A stretch of 53,288 nucleotides of DNA from Planctomycetota bacterium. GTDB lineage: Bacteria > Planctomycetota > Phycisphaerae > Phycisphaerales > UBA1924. The stretch lies in assembly GCA_030950285.1 (NCBI GenBank), contig JAUZRR010000039.1:1-53288 (forward strand). The letters are read 5' to 3'. Of this stretch, positions 7,720 through 15,321 are shown in pieces (the first letter of the stretch is position 1; each line of letters starts with the position of its first letter). A model generated the notes under the pieces. That model had not been told where the DNA came from, did no database searches, and saw only the letters and a program-made list of their open reading frames with translations. Both the position numbers and the translations under genes were made by a program.

Positions 7720-7731
7720 GAAATCTGGTGG

Positions 7732-8376
7732 CTATGGCGGGCGGGCGCGGGTTGCGTTGCGCGAGGGTGTCGTGCGCGCGAGCGCGGGTGTGCGGGGAGG
7801 CTGGCGGGGAGTGAGGTGTTTTTTCTGTGGTGGTGCGGGAGTGGGGGCGGGGTTTGTGGGTACGAAGGCGGCGTACTGAAGTACGCGGCTCGGAGGGGGA
7901 GTGGTGGTCGGCGGCGGGGGTGGCGTGGTTAGTGGGGTAGTTGGTGGGGTGGTTGGTTGGGTGGTTGTGGATTGGGGAGCGATCGTTGCGAGTGGCGCGG
8001 CGCGGGGTTCGCGTCTGGGAGCGCGGGGGGTGTTGGGGGAGAGGTAGCGGAGGATGGCGGCGGCGGCACGGCGGCGTTCGATGGGGTCGTCGGCGGTGTG
8101 GGCGATGTCTTCGAGGGCGTCGATGGTGCGGCGGGCGGTGGCGTCGCTGCGGATTTCTTTGCGGAGACGGCGGAGGGCACGCTGGGCGGTGATGCGCTGC
8201 TGAATGTGGGGCTGGGTGGACCAGTCGATGAGCTGAACCTCGGTCATGCCGACGTGGACGGCGGCGACGAGGAGGTCGGCGTTGGGGTCGAAGAGAGCGG
8301 CGAGGAGGTGCTCGTCCTGAGGGGTGAGAGGGACGGGCGCGGGCTGGGGAGGCGGGATGGTTGGGTCGGTGGGCAT
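7732..8376 (-). CDS. Hypothetical helical protein with proline/threonine-rich tail
   Basis: 214 aa from ATG 8376; the longer upstream extension is Pro/Ser-rich and not credible. Residues about 15-115 look like a compact helical domain (DEHLLAALFDPNADLLVAA, then GMTEVQLIDWSTQPHIQQRI and ERRRAAAAILRYLS). The GMTEVQLIDW segment resembles the helix-turn-helix start of small terminase-like or transposase-like proteins, but I cannot assign a family. Residues about 130-214 are a low-complexity Thr/Pro tail. It converges on the RNA methyltransferase, with 12 bp between stops. The antisense frame over the same DNA is Gly/Val-rich and looks like a shadow. Confidence 0.55.
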   Translation of the reverse strand: MPTDPTIPPPQPAPVPLTPQDEHLLAALFDPNADLLVAAVHVGMTEVQLIDWSTQPHIQQRITAQRALRRLRKEIRSDATARRTIDALEDIAHTADDPIERRRAAAAILRYLSPNTPRAPRREPRAAPLATIAPQSTTTQPTTPPTTPLTTPPPPPTTTPPPSRVLQYAAFVPTNPAPTPAPPQKKHLTPRQPPRTPALARTTPSRNATRARPP

Positions 8377-8500
8377 GGCTGTGTGCGCAGGATATGGGCA
8401 GAGGGATCGCGCTTTGGCTTCGGTGGTGTGGAGGTGCGGGATGTTGCGCGCAAGCGGTGTATCGAGGGGGAGTTTGCGCGCAAATGTGGAGGTGCTGGCA

Positions 8501-8758
8501 TTAGTCGTGAAGATCGTACTCGTAGCGGCAGGATGGGGCGTCGGTCGGTTCGATGATGATTTCGGTGGCGTCGAGCGAGCCGTCGACTTCGATTTCCAGC
8601 GTGGCGCGGCCGGGTGGTATGGTGAGCGGCTCACGGCAACGGAACCAAGTCGGGCCGACCTGGCCGAGACGGATGGCTCGGTCAGGCAACCGGAGTGTGA
8701 GGCGGACGGCGGCGGAGTGACCTTGCGGGTTGGTGTCAGGAGATTGGAGTTGCGTCAT
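8501..8758 (-). CDS. Small hypothetical protein (85 aa)
   Basis: Residues RLTLRLPDRAIRLGQVGP, TIPPGRATLEIEVDG and ATEIIIEP give an alternating beta pattern that looks like real protein. No family is recognised. Its ATG (CAT at 8756-8758 on the plus strand) overlaps the ATG of the divergent kinase-like gene by two bases, leaving no intergenic DNA. AAGG lies about 9 bases upstream of the start on the minus strand, inside the neighbour's first codons. It is followed, 124 bp on, by the hypothetical gene that starts at 8376. Confidence 0.5.
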   Translation of the reverse strand: MTQLQSPDTNPQGHSAAVRLTLRLPDRAIRLGQVGPTWFRCREPLTIPPGRATLEIEVDGSLDATEIIIEPTDAPSCRYEYDLHD

Positions 8759-9257
8759 GGGGCTGACCTTGGAGTTGTTGAATCGGGCGGAACGGTATGC
8801 GGCACTGTATCAGCTTCGGCTCGGGGACCGGCTGGGGTTCGGGAAAGACGGGACGATCTGGCGGACCGACGCCCGAACCGCCCTCAAGGTGTTCAAGGCT
8901 CGCGATCTCTACGAGCGGGAGTTGGCGGTGTACCAGCGGCTACGGGAGTACGGCGTTGCAGAGTTGTGCGGGCATGACGTGCCCACGCTGGAGCAGTGGG
9001 ACGACGAGCTTTGGGCGATCGAGATGACGATCGTGGGGCGGCCGTTTGTGCTGGACTTTGCGGCGGCACGGCTTGATGGGGACAGGCTTGTGTTTCCGCA
9101 AGAGGTGGTCGATGCACAGGAGGAGCGGATTCGAGAGTTGTTTGGGGCGAGGGTGTGGAAGGTGGCGGCGATCCGGGCTGCGCTGGAGCGGCTTGGTATT
9201 CACCTGACGGATATCCATCCGGGGAATATCGGGTTTGTGGAGTCGGAGGAGGAGTGA
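8757..9257 (+). CDS. Minimal protein-kinase-fold protein (166 aa)
   Basis: The start at 8757 is supported by GGAG 7 bases upstream. The sequence shows kinase landmarks in order: a glycine-rich loop (LGDRLGFGKDGTIWRT, 22-37), the ATP-binding Lys44 in TALKVFK, a candidate alpha-C Glu55, and a catalytic-loop-like segment HLTDIHPGNIGF with Asp152 and Asn157. The protein ends right after this segment, so there is no normal DFG motif, activation loop or C-terminal helices; at 166 aa it is about 60 percent of a minimal kinase. It could be a stripped-down small-molecule kinase, a pseudokinase or a binding domain. It is divergent from, and overlaps the start codon of, the small gene at 8501-8758. Confidence 0.6.
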   Translation: MGLTLELLNRAERYAALYQLRLGDRLGFGKDGTIWRTDARTALKVFKARDLYERELAVYQRLREYGVAELCGHDVPTLEQWDDELWAIEMTIVGRPFVLDFAAARLDGDRLVFPQEVVDAQEERIRELFGARVWKVAAIRAALERLGIHLTDIHPGNIGFVESEEE

Positions 9258-9559
9258 GGCAAAAACCATCTGCCTTTCGAGCGTGTTCACCGACCCCGGA
9301 AAAAAGCACTCGAGATCGGTGACACGGCGCGATGCCCACCGGCGCGAGATGAGCTTGTCGATGTCCCGCAAGCGCAAGGCCTCTGCGCCTATCACACAGG
9401 CCTCTATGTCAACAGGAACCTCTGAACAATCAGGAGGGCGGGCTTTCCAGCCCGCGTTGGTGCAATCTCCGGCAGAAACAGCCAAGTTGTTCGGCTTTGT
9501 TCAGCGGTTCCCTATTTGTATCTCGCGTCTTGTTGCTTGTTCACACGAGTCCCTCCTAT
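9258..9559. other. Convergent intergenic region with a REP-like hairpin; no convincing gene
   Basis: Between the kinase-like gene and lpdA. A 7-bp hairpin GCGGGCT, loop TTCC, AGCCCGC lies at 9438-9455; the same motif recurs inverted at 32916-32932. A minus-strand stretch at about 9260-9420 encodes DIDKLISRRW and RRVTDLECFFPGSVNTLERQM, which looks like a gene fragment, but it has no start or complete domain. Nothing else is seen. Confidence 0.5.
9438..9455 (+). repeat. REP-like hairpin, family 4 copy 1
   Basis: Stem GCGGGCT / AGCCCGC with loop TTCC, preceded by TGAACAATCAGG and followed by GTTGG. The flanks as well as the stem match the copy near 32916 on the other strand. Confidence 0.6.
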
Positions 9560-11107
9560 CTACGCATGAATCGCCCTTCCCTCCGCTGCCAGGGCGGCTT
9601 CGTGGATGGATTCGTGCATGGTGGGGTGGGCGTGGACGGTGCAGATGAGTTCTTCGGTTGTTGCTTCGAGGCGGCGGGCGAGGGTCATTTCGGCGATGAG
9701 TTCGGTGGCCTGGTCGCCCATGATGTGGCAGCCGAGGATCTCGCCTCGGGGGAGGGAGCGGATGATTTTGGTGAAGCCTTCGGTGTGGTGTGAGGCGATG
9801 GCTTTGCCGAGTGCGGAGAAGGGGAACTTGCCGACTTCGTAGTCCTGTCCTTTTTTGAGTCCTTGCTCGATGAGTGCGCGTTCGGTGAAGCCGACGGAGG
9901 CGACTTGCGGGTTGCAGTAGGTGCAGCCGGGGATGACGGAGTAGTCCATGGGGATTGGTTCGTGGTCGATTTTTTTGTCTCGCCAGGCGATGCGTTCGAC
10001 GCAGAGGATTGCTTCTTCGGAGGCGACGTGTGCGAGCCATGGGGGGCCGATGACGTCGCCGATGGCGTAGACGCCGGGGAGGTTGGTTTTGTAGTCGAGG
10101 TGTTGTGGGTCGCCGAAGTGGTCGGGTGTGTAGTCGGTTTTGATGGAGCCCTTTTCGGTGGCCAGGCCGAGGGAGTCGTCGAAGAGGCTGTCGAAGCGGC
10201 CGGTGACGCCGATGGCCAGGAGGATGCGGTCGGCTTCGATGGTTTCGGCTTTGGACTCGTCGGCTTTGCCCTGTTTGAAGGGGGTGATGGTGGCTTTGAC
10301 GGAGTTGCCTTTGGTGTCGATGGCGGTTGTGACGTAGCCGGTTTTGAACTTGATGCCTGATTTCTTGTAGTGGCGTTCCATGGCTTTGGAGACTTCATCG
10401 TCTTCGACGGGGAGGATGCGATCGAGCATTTCGACGACGGTGACCTCGGTGCCGAAGGAGTGGTAGAAGTAGCCGAACTCCATGCCGATGGCTCCGGAGC
10501 CGACGACGATAAGGCGTTTGGGTTGTTCTTTGTTGCACATTGCTTCGCGAGCGCCCCAGATCTTCGGGTCTGAGCCGAACTTTGCGAAGGGGAGGTCGCG
10601 GGCGATTGAGCCGGTGGCGAGGATGACGTTGGTGGCGGTGATGGTTTCGCGTGGTTTGGCAGCGGGTGTTGCGGGGGCGTCGGTGCGTTCTTCCTGGACA
10701 TTGCAGTCGTAGATTTCGACGGTGCAGGGTTTGTTGTTCTTTGCGGCGGCGGTGAGTTTGGCGCTGCCTTGGATGTGGTCGATTTTGTTCTTTTTGAAGA
10801 GGAACTCGATGCCTTTGTTGAGTTTGCTGGCGACGTCGCGTGACCGGCCGATGACTTTGTCCCATTCGACGGCGATTTCGCCTTTGATTTTGAGCCCCCA
10901 GAGCTCTCGGTCGTGGAGTTTTTCCATGAGTTCGGCATTGGAGAGAAGGGCTTTGGAAGGGATACATCCCCAGTTGAGGCAGACGCCTCCGAGTTTGGCG
11001 CGTTCGACGCAGGCGACTTTGTAGCCGAGTTGAGCTGCGCGGATGGCGCCGACGTAGCCGCCGGGGCCGCCGCCGATGACGATGAGGTCGTAGTGGGTGT
11101 TGGCCAC
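9560..11107 (-). CDS. lpdA: Dihydrolipoamide dehydrogenase (E3)
   Basis: FAD flavoenzyme that reoxidises dihydrolipoyl groups of 2-oxoacid dehydrogenase or glycine-cleavage complexes with NAD+; cytoplasmic. A GTG start at 11107 is chosen because AAGGAAGG precedes it and the protein then begins at the FAD fold (YDLIVIGGGPGGYVGA). The redox pair is Cys43/Cys48 in CLNWGCIPSK; the NAD-binding fold has VVGSGAIGMEFGYF; the second FAD motif is YAIGDV; the interface His-Pro-Glu segment HPTMHE is near 494-499. The length of 515 aa exceeds the usual 465-475, mainly because of an insertion rich in Ala/Pro around residue 140 (EERTDAPATPAAK). It stands apart from any E1/E2 gene here. Base use is C/A-rich on the coding strand, the opposite of plus-strand neighbours. 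Confidence 0.96.
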   Translation of the reverse strand: MANTHYDLIVIGGGPGGYVGAIRAAQLGYKVACVERAKLGGVCLNWGCIPSKALLSNAELMEKLHDRELWGLKIKGEIAVEWDKVIGRSRDVASKLNKGIEFLFKKNKIDHIQGSAKLTAAAKNNKPCTVEIYDCNVQEERTDAPATPAAKPRETITATNVILATGSIARDLPFAKFGSDPKIWGAREAMCNKEQPKRLIVVGSGAIGMEFGYFYHSFGTEVTVVEMLDRILPVEDDEVSKAMERHYKKSGIKFKTGYVTTAIDTKGNSVKATITPFKQGKADESKAETIEADRILLAIGVTGRFDSLFDDSLGLATEKGSIKTDYTPDHFGDPQHLDYKTNLPGVYAIGDVIGPPWLAHVASEEAILCVERIAWRDKKIDHEPIPMDYSVIPGCTYCNPQVASVGFTERALIEQGLKKGQDYEVGKFPFSALGKAIASHHTEGFTKIIRSLPRGEILGCHIMGDQATELIAEMTLARRLEATTEELICTVHAHPTMHESIHEAALAAEGRAIHA

Positions 11108-11403
11108 GTGATGCCTTCCTTCCGTGGGGGGGGTTGTGGGGTGTCGTGGAGGTTGTCTGGCGCGGAGTATATGGAGGCGGATCGGGCGTGTCCGGGTTGG
11201 TATGCGGGATTTGTCCGGCGGGGGTGGTGTGGCGAGATTCGGTTCTGATCGGGTGTGGAGCGTTGGAGGCGTGATCTTCTCGGACGATGCTTGGGGCTTG
11301 GGCGAGTTGGGGGTAGACTCTGGTGACAGTTCTGTCGCGCCCTGTGCTCGGGCGGTTTGAGCCACTCGAATCTGTTGGGCGATTGGGAAAAGGGAGGAAT
11401 GAA

Positions 11404-12915
11404 ATGTTGTTGAGTGTGCGCGCGAGGTTTGTGGGCGTTGTGTCTGCGGCGGTGGCTTCGCTGGCGGGGGCGCAGCCGGTAGAGAGCGTTTCGTATGTCG
11501 AGTTGGACGGGGTTGACGACTCGGTGGTGTCGTACGCGGACTTCACGCTGACGACGCTGACGGCGGAGGCGTGGGTGCGTGTGGACAGCAGCCACGAGCA
11601 GTTTGCGTCTGGGATCGTGACCTGGGGTTCGCGGGATCAGGGGTCGTACAGCTTTGCGATCCGGAGCCCTTCGGACCGGCGGTTGACGTTCTTTATCAAC
11701 TTCAACAACGGGACGCAGCGGACGCTGACGGGGAATACGCCGTTGCCTCCGGGCGAGTGGCACCATGTGGCGGCGACGTACGACGGGACGACGGCGCGGC
11801 TGTACATCGACGCGGTGCTCGATGCTGAGGGCGTGCTGGGCGATCCGATCAACCCGACGGACGACCCCGGGCGGCTGTCGATCGGCGATGAGTTTGCGGG
11901 GCAGAGCGAGTTTGTGCGGGGCGGGTTTGACGACGTGATGATCTGGAGCGAGGCTCGGACGGCGGAGCAGATTGCTGACGACATGGCGGGGAACGGCGGC
12001 AAGAACGGCGGATCGGCGCTGATGGCGTGGTACAGGTTTGACGAGTTTGCGTCGAACATTGTGCTTGATTCGAGCGGGAACGGGCGGCACGCGCACCTGG
12101 GCGCTGACTTCGACGTCGGCGACGACGACCCGGTCTCGGTGCGGTGGGACGAGGGGCTCAGTCGGCGACGGTATCTGGTGCTGACCAGCTCGCGGCAGGG
12201 CGAGGTGCGGGTGATCAGCGGGTCACTCGAGGACCAGATCGCGCAGGTGAACGCGGGGAGCAACCAGTCGTTCTGGGCCCCGATCGTGAACCGGCATGCG
12301 GACTTTCACGAGCGGGATTCTTTCTTGTGTACGGCGGCTCAGGACCTGTCGTTTGTGGACAGCGAGACGTACCTGACCGGGGCTGACGAGGTGACGCGGC
12401 ACAACTGCGAGAGCGCGTTTTACAGGTTTGATTTCTATATGCCTCCGATGTATTTGGATGCCCAGGTGTATGGGGTTGCGAATCTGGACGACATGGGTGT
12501 GGTGTTTATGAACGGCTCGGCGATCTCGCCGACGATCGAGCAGGAGGACCTGGACAACTTCGGGACCGATCGGCTTGACGCGGCGGGTCGTCCGGTGCTG
12601 GGGTGGCCGACGGCGGATCCGTTGTTTGCCTCCGACCACGACCTGTTTGTGCCGGGCAAGAACGAGTTTTTGGTCGCGGTGGCGAGCGATGTTTCGGAGT
12701 TTGAGCCTGCGGGGATGGAGTTCATTGTGGTGGTGGCGTACGACTGCCTTGCGGACTGGAACGCCGACGGCGAGCACGACACGGTTGATTTCACGGAGTT
12801 TCTGAACGCGTGGGCGTCGGGAGACCCCGGGGCGGATGTGAATCTTGATGGCAGCGTGAACACGAAGGACTTTATTCTGTGGCTGAACATCTGGTCGTTT
12901 GGGTGTCCTGACTGA
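11404..12915 (+). CDS. Secreted LamG-like lectin-fold protein with dockerin
   Basis: Start ATG 11404 is preceded by GGAGG at 7 bases and followed by a signal peptide (ARFVGVVSAAVASLAGAQ). The product is 503 aa. Residues about 25-220 form a LamG/concanavalin jelly roll (YVELDGVDDSVV, AEAWVRVD, GEWHHVAATYDGTTARLYID, GGFDDVMIWSEART), a fold that binds carbohydrate or surface ligands. Residues about 230-440 are unrecognised. The C-terminus has two dockerin-like repeats: DWNADGEHDTVDFTEFLNAW is degenerate, and DVNLDGSVNTKDFILWLNIW is followed by SFGCPD. The promoter region is shared with lpdA, which diverges at 11107. A terminator follows. Confidence 0.85.
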   Translation: MLLSVRARFVGVVSAAVASLAGAQPVESVSYVELDGVDDSVVSYADFTLTTLTAEAWVRVDSSHEQFASGIVTWGSRDQGSYSFAIRSPSDRRLTFFINFNNGTQRTLTGNTPLPPGEWHHVAATYDGTTARLYIDAVLDAEGVLGDPINPTDDPGRLSIGDEFAGQSEFVRGGFDDVMIWSEARTAEQIADDMAGNGGKNGGSALMAWYRFDEFASNIVLDSSGNGRHAHLGADFDVGDDDPVSVRWDEGLSRRRYLVLTSSRQGEVRVISGSLEDQIAQVNAGSNQSFWAPIVNRHADFHERDSFLCTAAQDLSFVDSETYLTGADEVTRHNCESAFYRFDFYMPPMYLDAQVYGVANLDDMGVVFMNGSAISPTIEQEDLDNFGTDRLDAAGRPVLGWPTADPLFASDHDLFVPGKNEFLVAVASDVSEFEPAGMEFIVVVAYDCLADWNADGEHDTVDFTEFLNAWASGDPGADVNLDGSVNTKDFILWLNIWSFGCPD

Positions 12916-12943
12916 TTTTTCCGCGACGATCGGCGCTCACACG

Positions 12944-12992
12944 ATGCCCCGTGTCCCACGCCTTTGACGGCTTGGGACGCGGGGTATTTTTG
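12944..12992 (+). terminator. Rho-independent terminator after the LamG-dockerin gene
   Basis: ATGCCCCGTGTCCCA pairs with TGGGACGCGGGGTAT across a 14-base loop, with two G-T type mismatches, and is followed by TTTTT. Confidence 0.75.
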
Positions 12993-13124
12993 TGGCTGAT
13001 GGTGCCAGAGGGCTCAAAGACCGCGTTGCTTTGGAGTGGTTTTTTGGTAGGCTGGTGTGATGTGCGGGTTGTGGCCCGGGCTTCAGACCAACCGGGACGG
13101 TGTTGCATCAGCGGGAGAGAGAGC

Positions 13125-14579
13125 ATGATTCGTTTGACAGCTTTGGCGGTGTGTTTGTGTGCGGGGGCGGCGTTTGGGCAGCAGGCTTCGCGGGAGGTGG
13201 TGGCGACCGACGCGACGGGGACGCGGGTGGATCGCGTGTTTGTGCCTCAGTTGATGTTGGGCGAGGATGGGGCGACCAGCCGGGCTGGGTTGCTGTGGAC
13301 CTACAACGATGCGGCGTCGATCACCGAATCGGTGGCGCTTGGCGACGGGGGGCGCGAGTCGTGGGTGGCGCACTCGCTGAATGACAAGCGGATGAGCAAG
13401 TTTACGACGACGGGCGGGGGTGTGCCGGACTTTGTGTATTCGCTGGCGATGCAGATGCCGGACACGATCGGTGTCGCGGCGGCGGCGGACGGGACGCTGT
13501 GCGCGATGATCGAGTGGAGAAACAGCGCGCTGGTGACTGTGCGAGGGTTTGCCGGCACGGGGACGGGCACGCCGCTGTGGTCGTTTACCTACAACGGAAC
13601 GTACACGAACTCCGGCAAGCGAGCGGTCGCGGTGAGCGGCAACGGGATGCGTGTGGCGACGTGCGCCTTCGACGGGACCGACACGCTGCTGGTGCTTCAC
13701 AACGGGGCGACGGGCGCGATGATGGGGAGTGCGACGATTCCGGGATATTGTTCGGGCGTGGAGATGGACGACAGCGGGACGAGGATCCTGGTGACGGCCG
13801 GTTCGGTCGCGCGGCTGTACGACACGGCGACGATGACCGAGGTGTATTCGCTGGCGACGTCGGGCGCGGGCGGGTACCACCGGATCTCGCGTGACGGGAC
13901 CGCGATCGCGGCGGGCGGGTTCAACATCCGCGCAGCCCGTGAGATCGGGGGCGTGTGGCAGACGGTGTATGCCGGGGGCGGCTCGACCGACTGGTTCGGG
14001 TGGGGCATGTCACTGAGCGGCGACGGCGAGACGCTGTTTGTGCTCAGCCACGACTACGGCGACGGGTATCTCACCAACGAGCACCGCATCGTTGACCTCA
14101 CCACGGGGACGGTCGTCGCGGTGAACAGCTACACGGGCTCGGGGTCGTTCCAGAACTCGGCGGTTGCGGCACAGACCAACGACGACGGGACGATCTTTGC
14201 GGCGGCTTCGTGGGGTGATGCGGGGAACACCGAGCCGGAGGTGCGGATCTTTGACCGCGACCTGAACATGATCGGGTCGATCGACACGGCGGGATCGCCC
14301 TTCGAGCTCGACATGAGCAGGGACGGGAGGTACGTGCTGGTCGGGAGCAAGGCGGTGCACGCGAACACGTTTGGCAACGGGGGCAACACGTACGCCTACG
14401 AGAACGATTCGCTTTGTGTGGCGGACTTTAACGGCGACGGGACGGTGAACACCCAGGACGTGCTGGCGTTCCTGAACGCGTGGACCTCGGACGACCCTTC
14501 GGCGGATATCAACGGCGACGGGAGCGTGAACACCCAGGACGTGATCATGTTCCTGAACCTGTGGAACGCGGGGTGCTGA
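13125..14579 (+). CDS. Secreted beta-propeller-like protein with GC-type dockerin
   Basis: ATG 13125 follows a purine-rich GGGAGAGAGAG and begins a signal peptide (IRLTALAVCLCAGAAFG). The product is 484 aa. The middle is a series of WD40/PQQ-like blades (VAVSGNGMRVATCAFDGTD, GVEMDDSGTRILVTAGS, YHRISRDGTAIAAGG, LDMSRDGRYVLVGS). The end holds two canonical dockerin repeats (DFNGDGTVNTQDVLAFLNAW and DINGDGSVNTQDVIMFLNLW) and the terminal NAGC. It follows the LamG-dockerin gene on the same strand but a terminator lies between, so it is probably transcribed separately. No catalytic residues are recognised; a binding role is possible. Confidence 0.85.
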   Translation: MIRLTALAVCLCAGAAFGQQASREVVATDATGTRVDRVFVPQLMLGEDGATSRAGLLWTYNDAASITESVALGDGGRESWVAHSLNDKRMSKFTTTGGGVPDFVYSLAMQMPDTIGVAAAADGTLCAMIEWRNSALVTVRGFAGTGTGTPLWSFTYNGTYTNSGKRAVAVSGNGMRVATCAFDGTDTLLVLHNGATGAMMGSATIPGYCSGVEMDDSGTRILVTAGSVARLYDTATMTEVYSLATSGAGGYHRISRDGTAIAAGGFNIRAAREIGGVWQTVYAGGGSTDWFGWGMSLSGDGETLFVLSHDYGDGYLTNEHRIVDLTTGTVVAVNSYTGSGSFQNSAVAAQTNDDGTIFAAASWGDAGNTEPEVRIFDRDLNMIGSIDTAGSPFELDMSRDGRYVLVGSKAVHANTFGNGGNTYAYENDSLCVADFNGDGTVNTQDVLAFLNAWTSDDPSADINGDGSVNTQDVIMFLNLWNAGC

Positions 14580-14610
14580 TCGGTTGGTCGTGCGAGCTGT
14601 GGTGCGGTTG

Positions 14611-14635
14611 GTCCCCTCGCTTGCGCGAGGGGTTC
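14611..14635 (+). repeat. REP-like palindrome, family 2 copy a
   Basis: CCCCTCGC (14613-14620), loop TTGC, GCGAGGGG (14625-14632). It lies 30 bp after the propeller-dockerin gene and forms a tandem pair with copy b. Confidence 0.85.
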
Positions 14636-14649
14636 TACAAAGCCGGCTT

Positions 14650-14675
14650 GTCCCCTCGCTTGCGCGAGGGGCTCT
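14650..14675 (+). repeat. REP-like palindrome, family 2 copy b
   Basis: CCCCTCGC (14652-14659), loop TTGC, GCGAGGGG (14664-14671), then CTCT. It touches the stop codon of the AhpD-like gene. Confidence 0.85.
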
Positions 14676-15246
14676 ATTTGTCGGTCTCGGGCCACTGGCC
14701 GATGGCGTGGCGGGGTTCGAGGGCGGCGCCGAGGCCGAGGACGATTCGGTTGGCGTAGGCGAAGTAGGCGGCGGCCTGGGCGACATCGAGGATCTCGCGG
14801 TCGGTGAGGCCGGCGTCGCGGAGGGGCTCGATGTCGGCTTCGGTGATGGTGGCTGGGGCTTGGGTGAGCTTTTTGGCGTAGGCGGTCATGGCGCGTTCGC
14901 GTGGGGTGAGCGCGGATTCGTCGCCGGCTTTGAGGGGTTCGGCGAGGGGTTTGCGGCTGTCGGGGAGGAGGCGTTCGAGGCCGGCGGCGTGGTGCTCGAG
15001 GCAGTAGGCGCAGCGGTTGATGCGGCTGACGGTGACGCCGACGATCTCGCGTTCGGCTCGAGAGACGGGGCTGGGTCGGTGCATGGACTGGGTGTAGAGG
15101 GCGCAGTGGGCTTCGAGCGAGTCGGGGTTGAGGGAGTGGACTTTGAGGACTTGGTCGACGGTGCCGTCGGGGTTGCCGAAGCGGCGGTAGAGGTCGGCGA
15201 GGGGGCCCTTTGCGTCGGGTTCGGGGACGGTGTGGATGTATGCCAT
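14674..15246 (-). CDS. Peroxidase-related / AhpD-like alkylhydroperoxidase-fold protein
   Basis: 190 aa. The carboxymuconolactone decarboxylase (AhpD) fold is shown by the motif REIVGVTVSRINRCAYCLEHHAAG with Cys79, Cys82 and His86, the thiol pair and proton-relay histidine used to reduce hydroperoxides. The length fits the peroxidase-related enzyme subgroup (about 180-200 aa). It is cytoplasmic, with no signal peptide. ATG 15246 is the natural start; the upstream Shine-Dalgarno match is weak. It diverges from the NuoG-like gene with 75 bp between starts, so the two may share a regulatory region. The reductant partner is not encoded nearby. Confidence 0.85.
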   Translation of the reverse strand: MAYIHTVPEPDAKGPLADLYRRFGNPDGTVDQVLKVHSLNPDSLEAHCALYTQSMHRPSPVSRAEREIVGVTVSRINRCAYCLEHHAAGLERLLPDSRKPLAEPLKAGDESALTPRERAMTAYAKKLTQAPATITEADIEPLRDAGLTDREILDVAQAAAYFAYANRIVLGLGAALEPRHAIGQWPETDK

Positions 15247-15321
15247 GGGGGTCTCTGGGGCGTCTTTTGGGGGTCGGGTTTGGGGAGCGTACGCGGTGGG
15301 CGGCTCCTACAGTCCGCGGCT

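Noticed and set aside
7957..8556. Plus-strand 199-codon frame over the hypothetical gene at 7732-8376
   Set aside because: Gly/Val/Asp-rich shadow; the minus-strand frame shows helical, charged segments typical of real protein.
9258..9420. Minus-strand fragment with DIDKLISRRW and RRVTDLECFFPG considered as a gene
   Set aside because: No start, no complete domain and interruption by the hairpin; kept only as a note in the intergenic entry.
9685..12096. 803-codon minus-strand frame over lpdA and the LamG gene
   Set aside because: Runs through two confirmed genes and their shared promoter; composition is Ser/Pro/Thr-rich shadow sequence.
14611..14675. Family-2 palindromes considered as ordinary terminators
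   Set aside because: They lack a following T-run, keep a fixed loop and CTCT tail, and also occur inside coding sequence.
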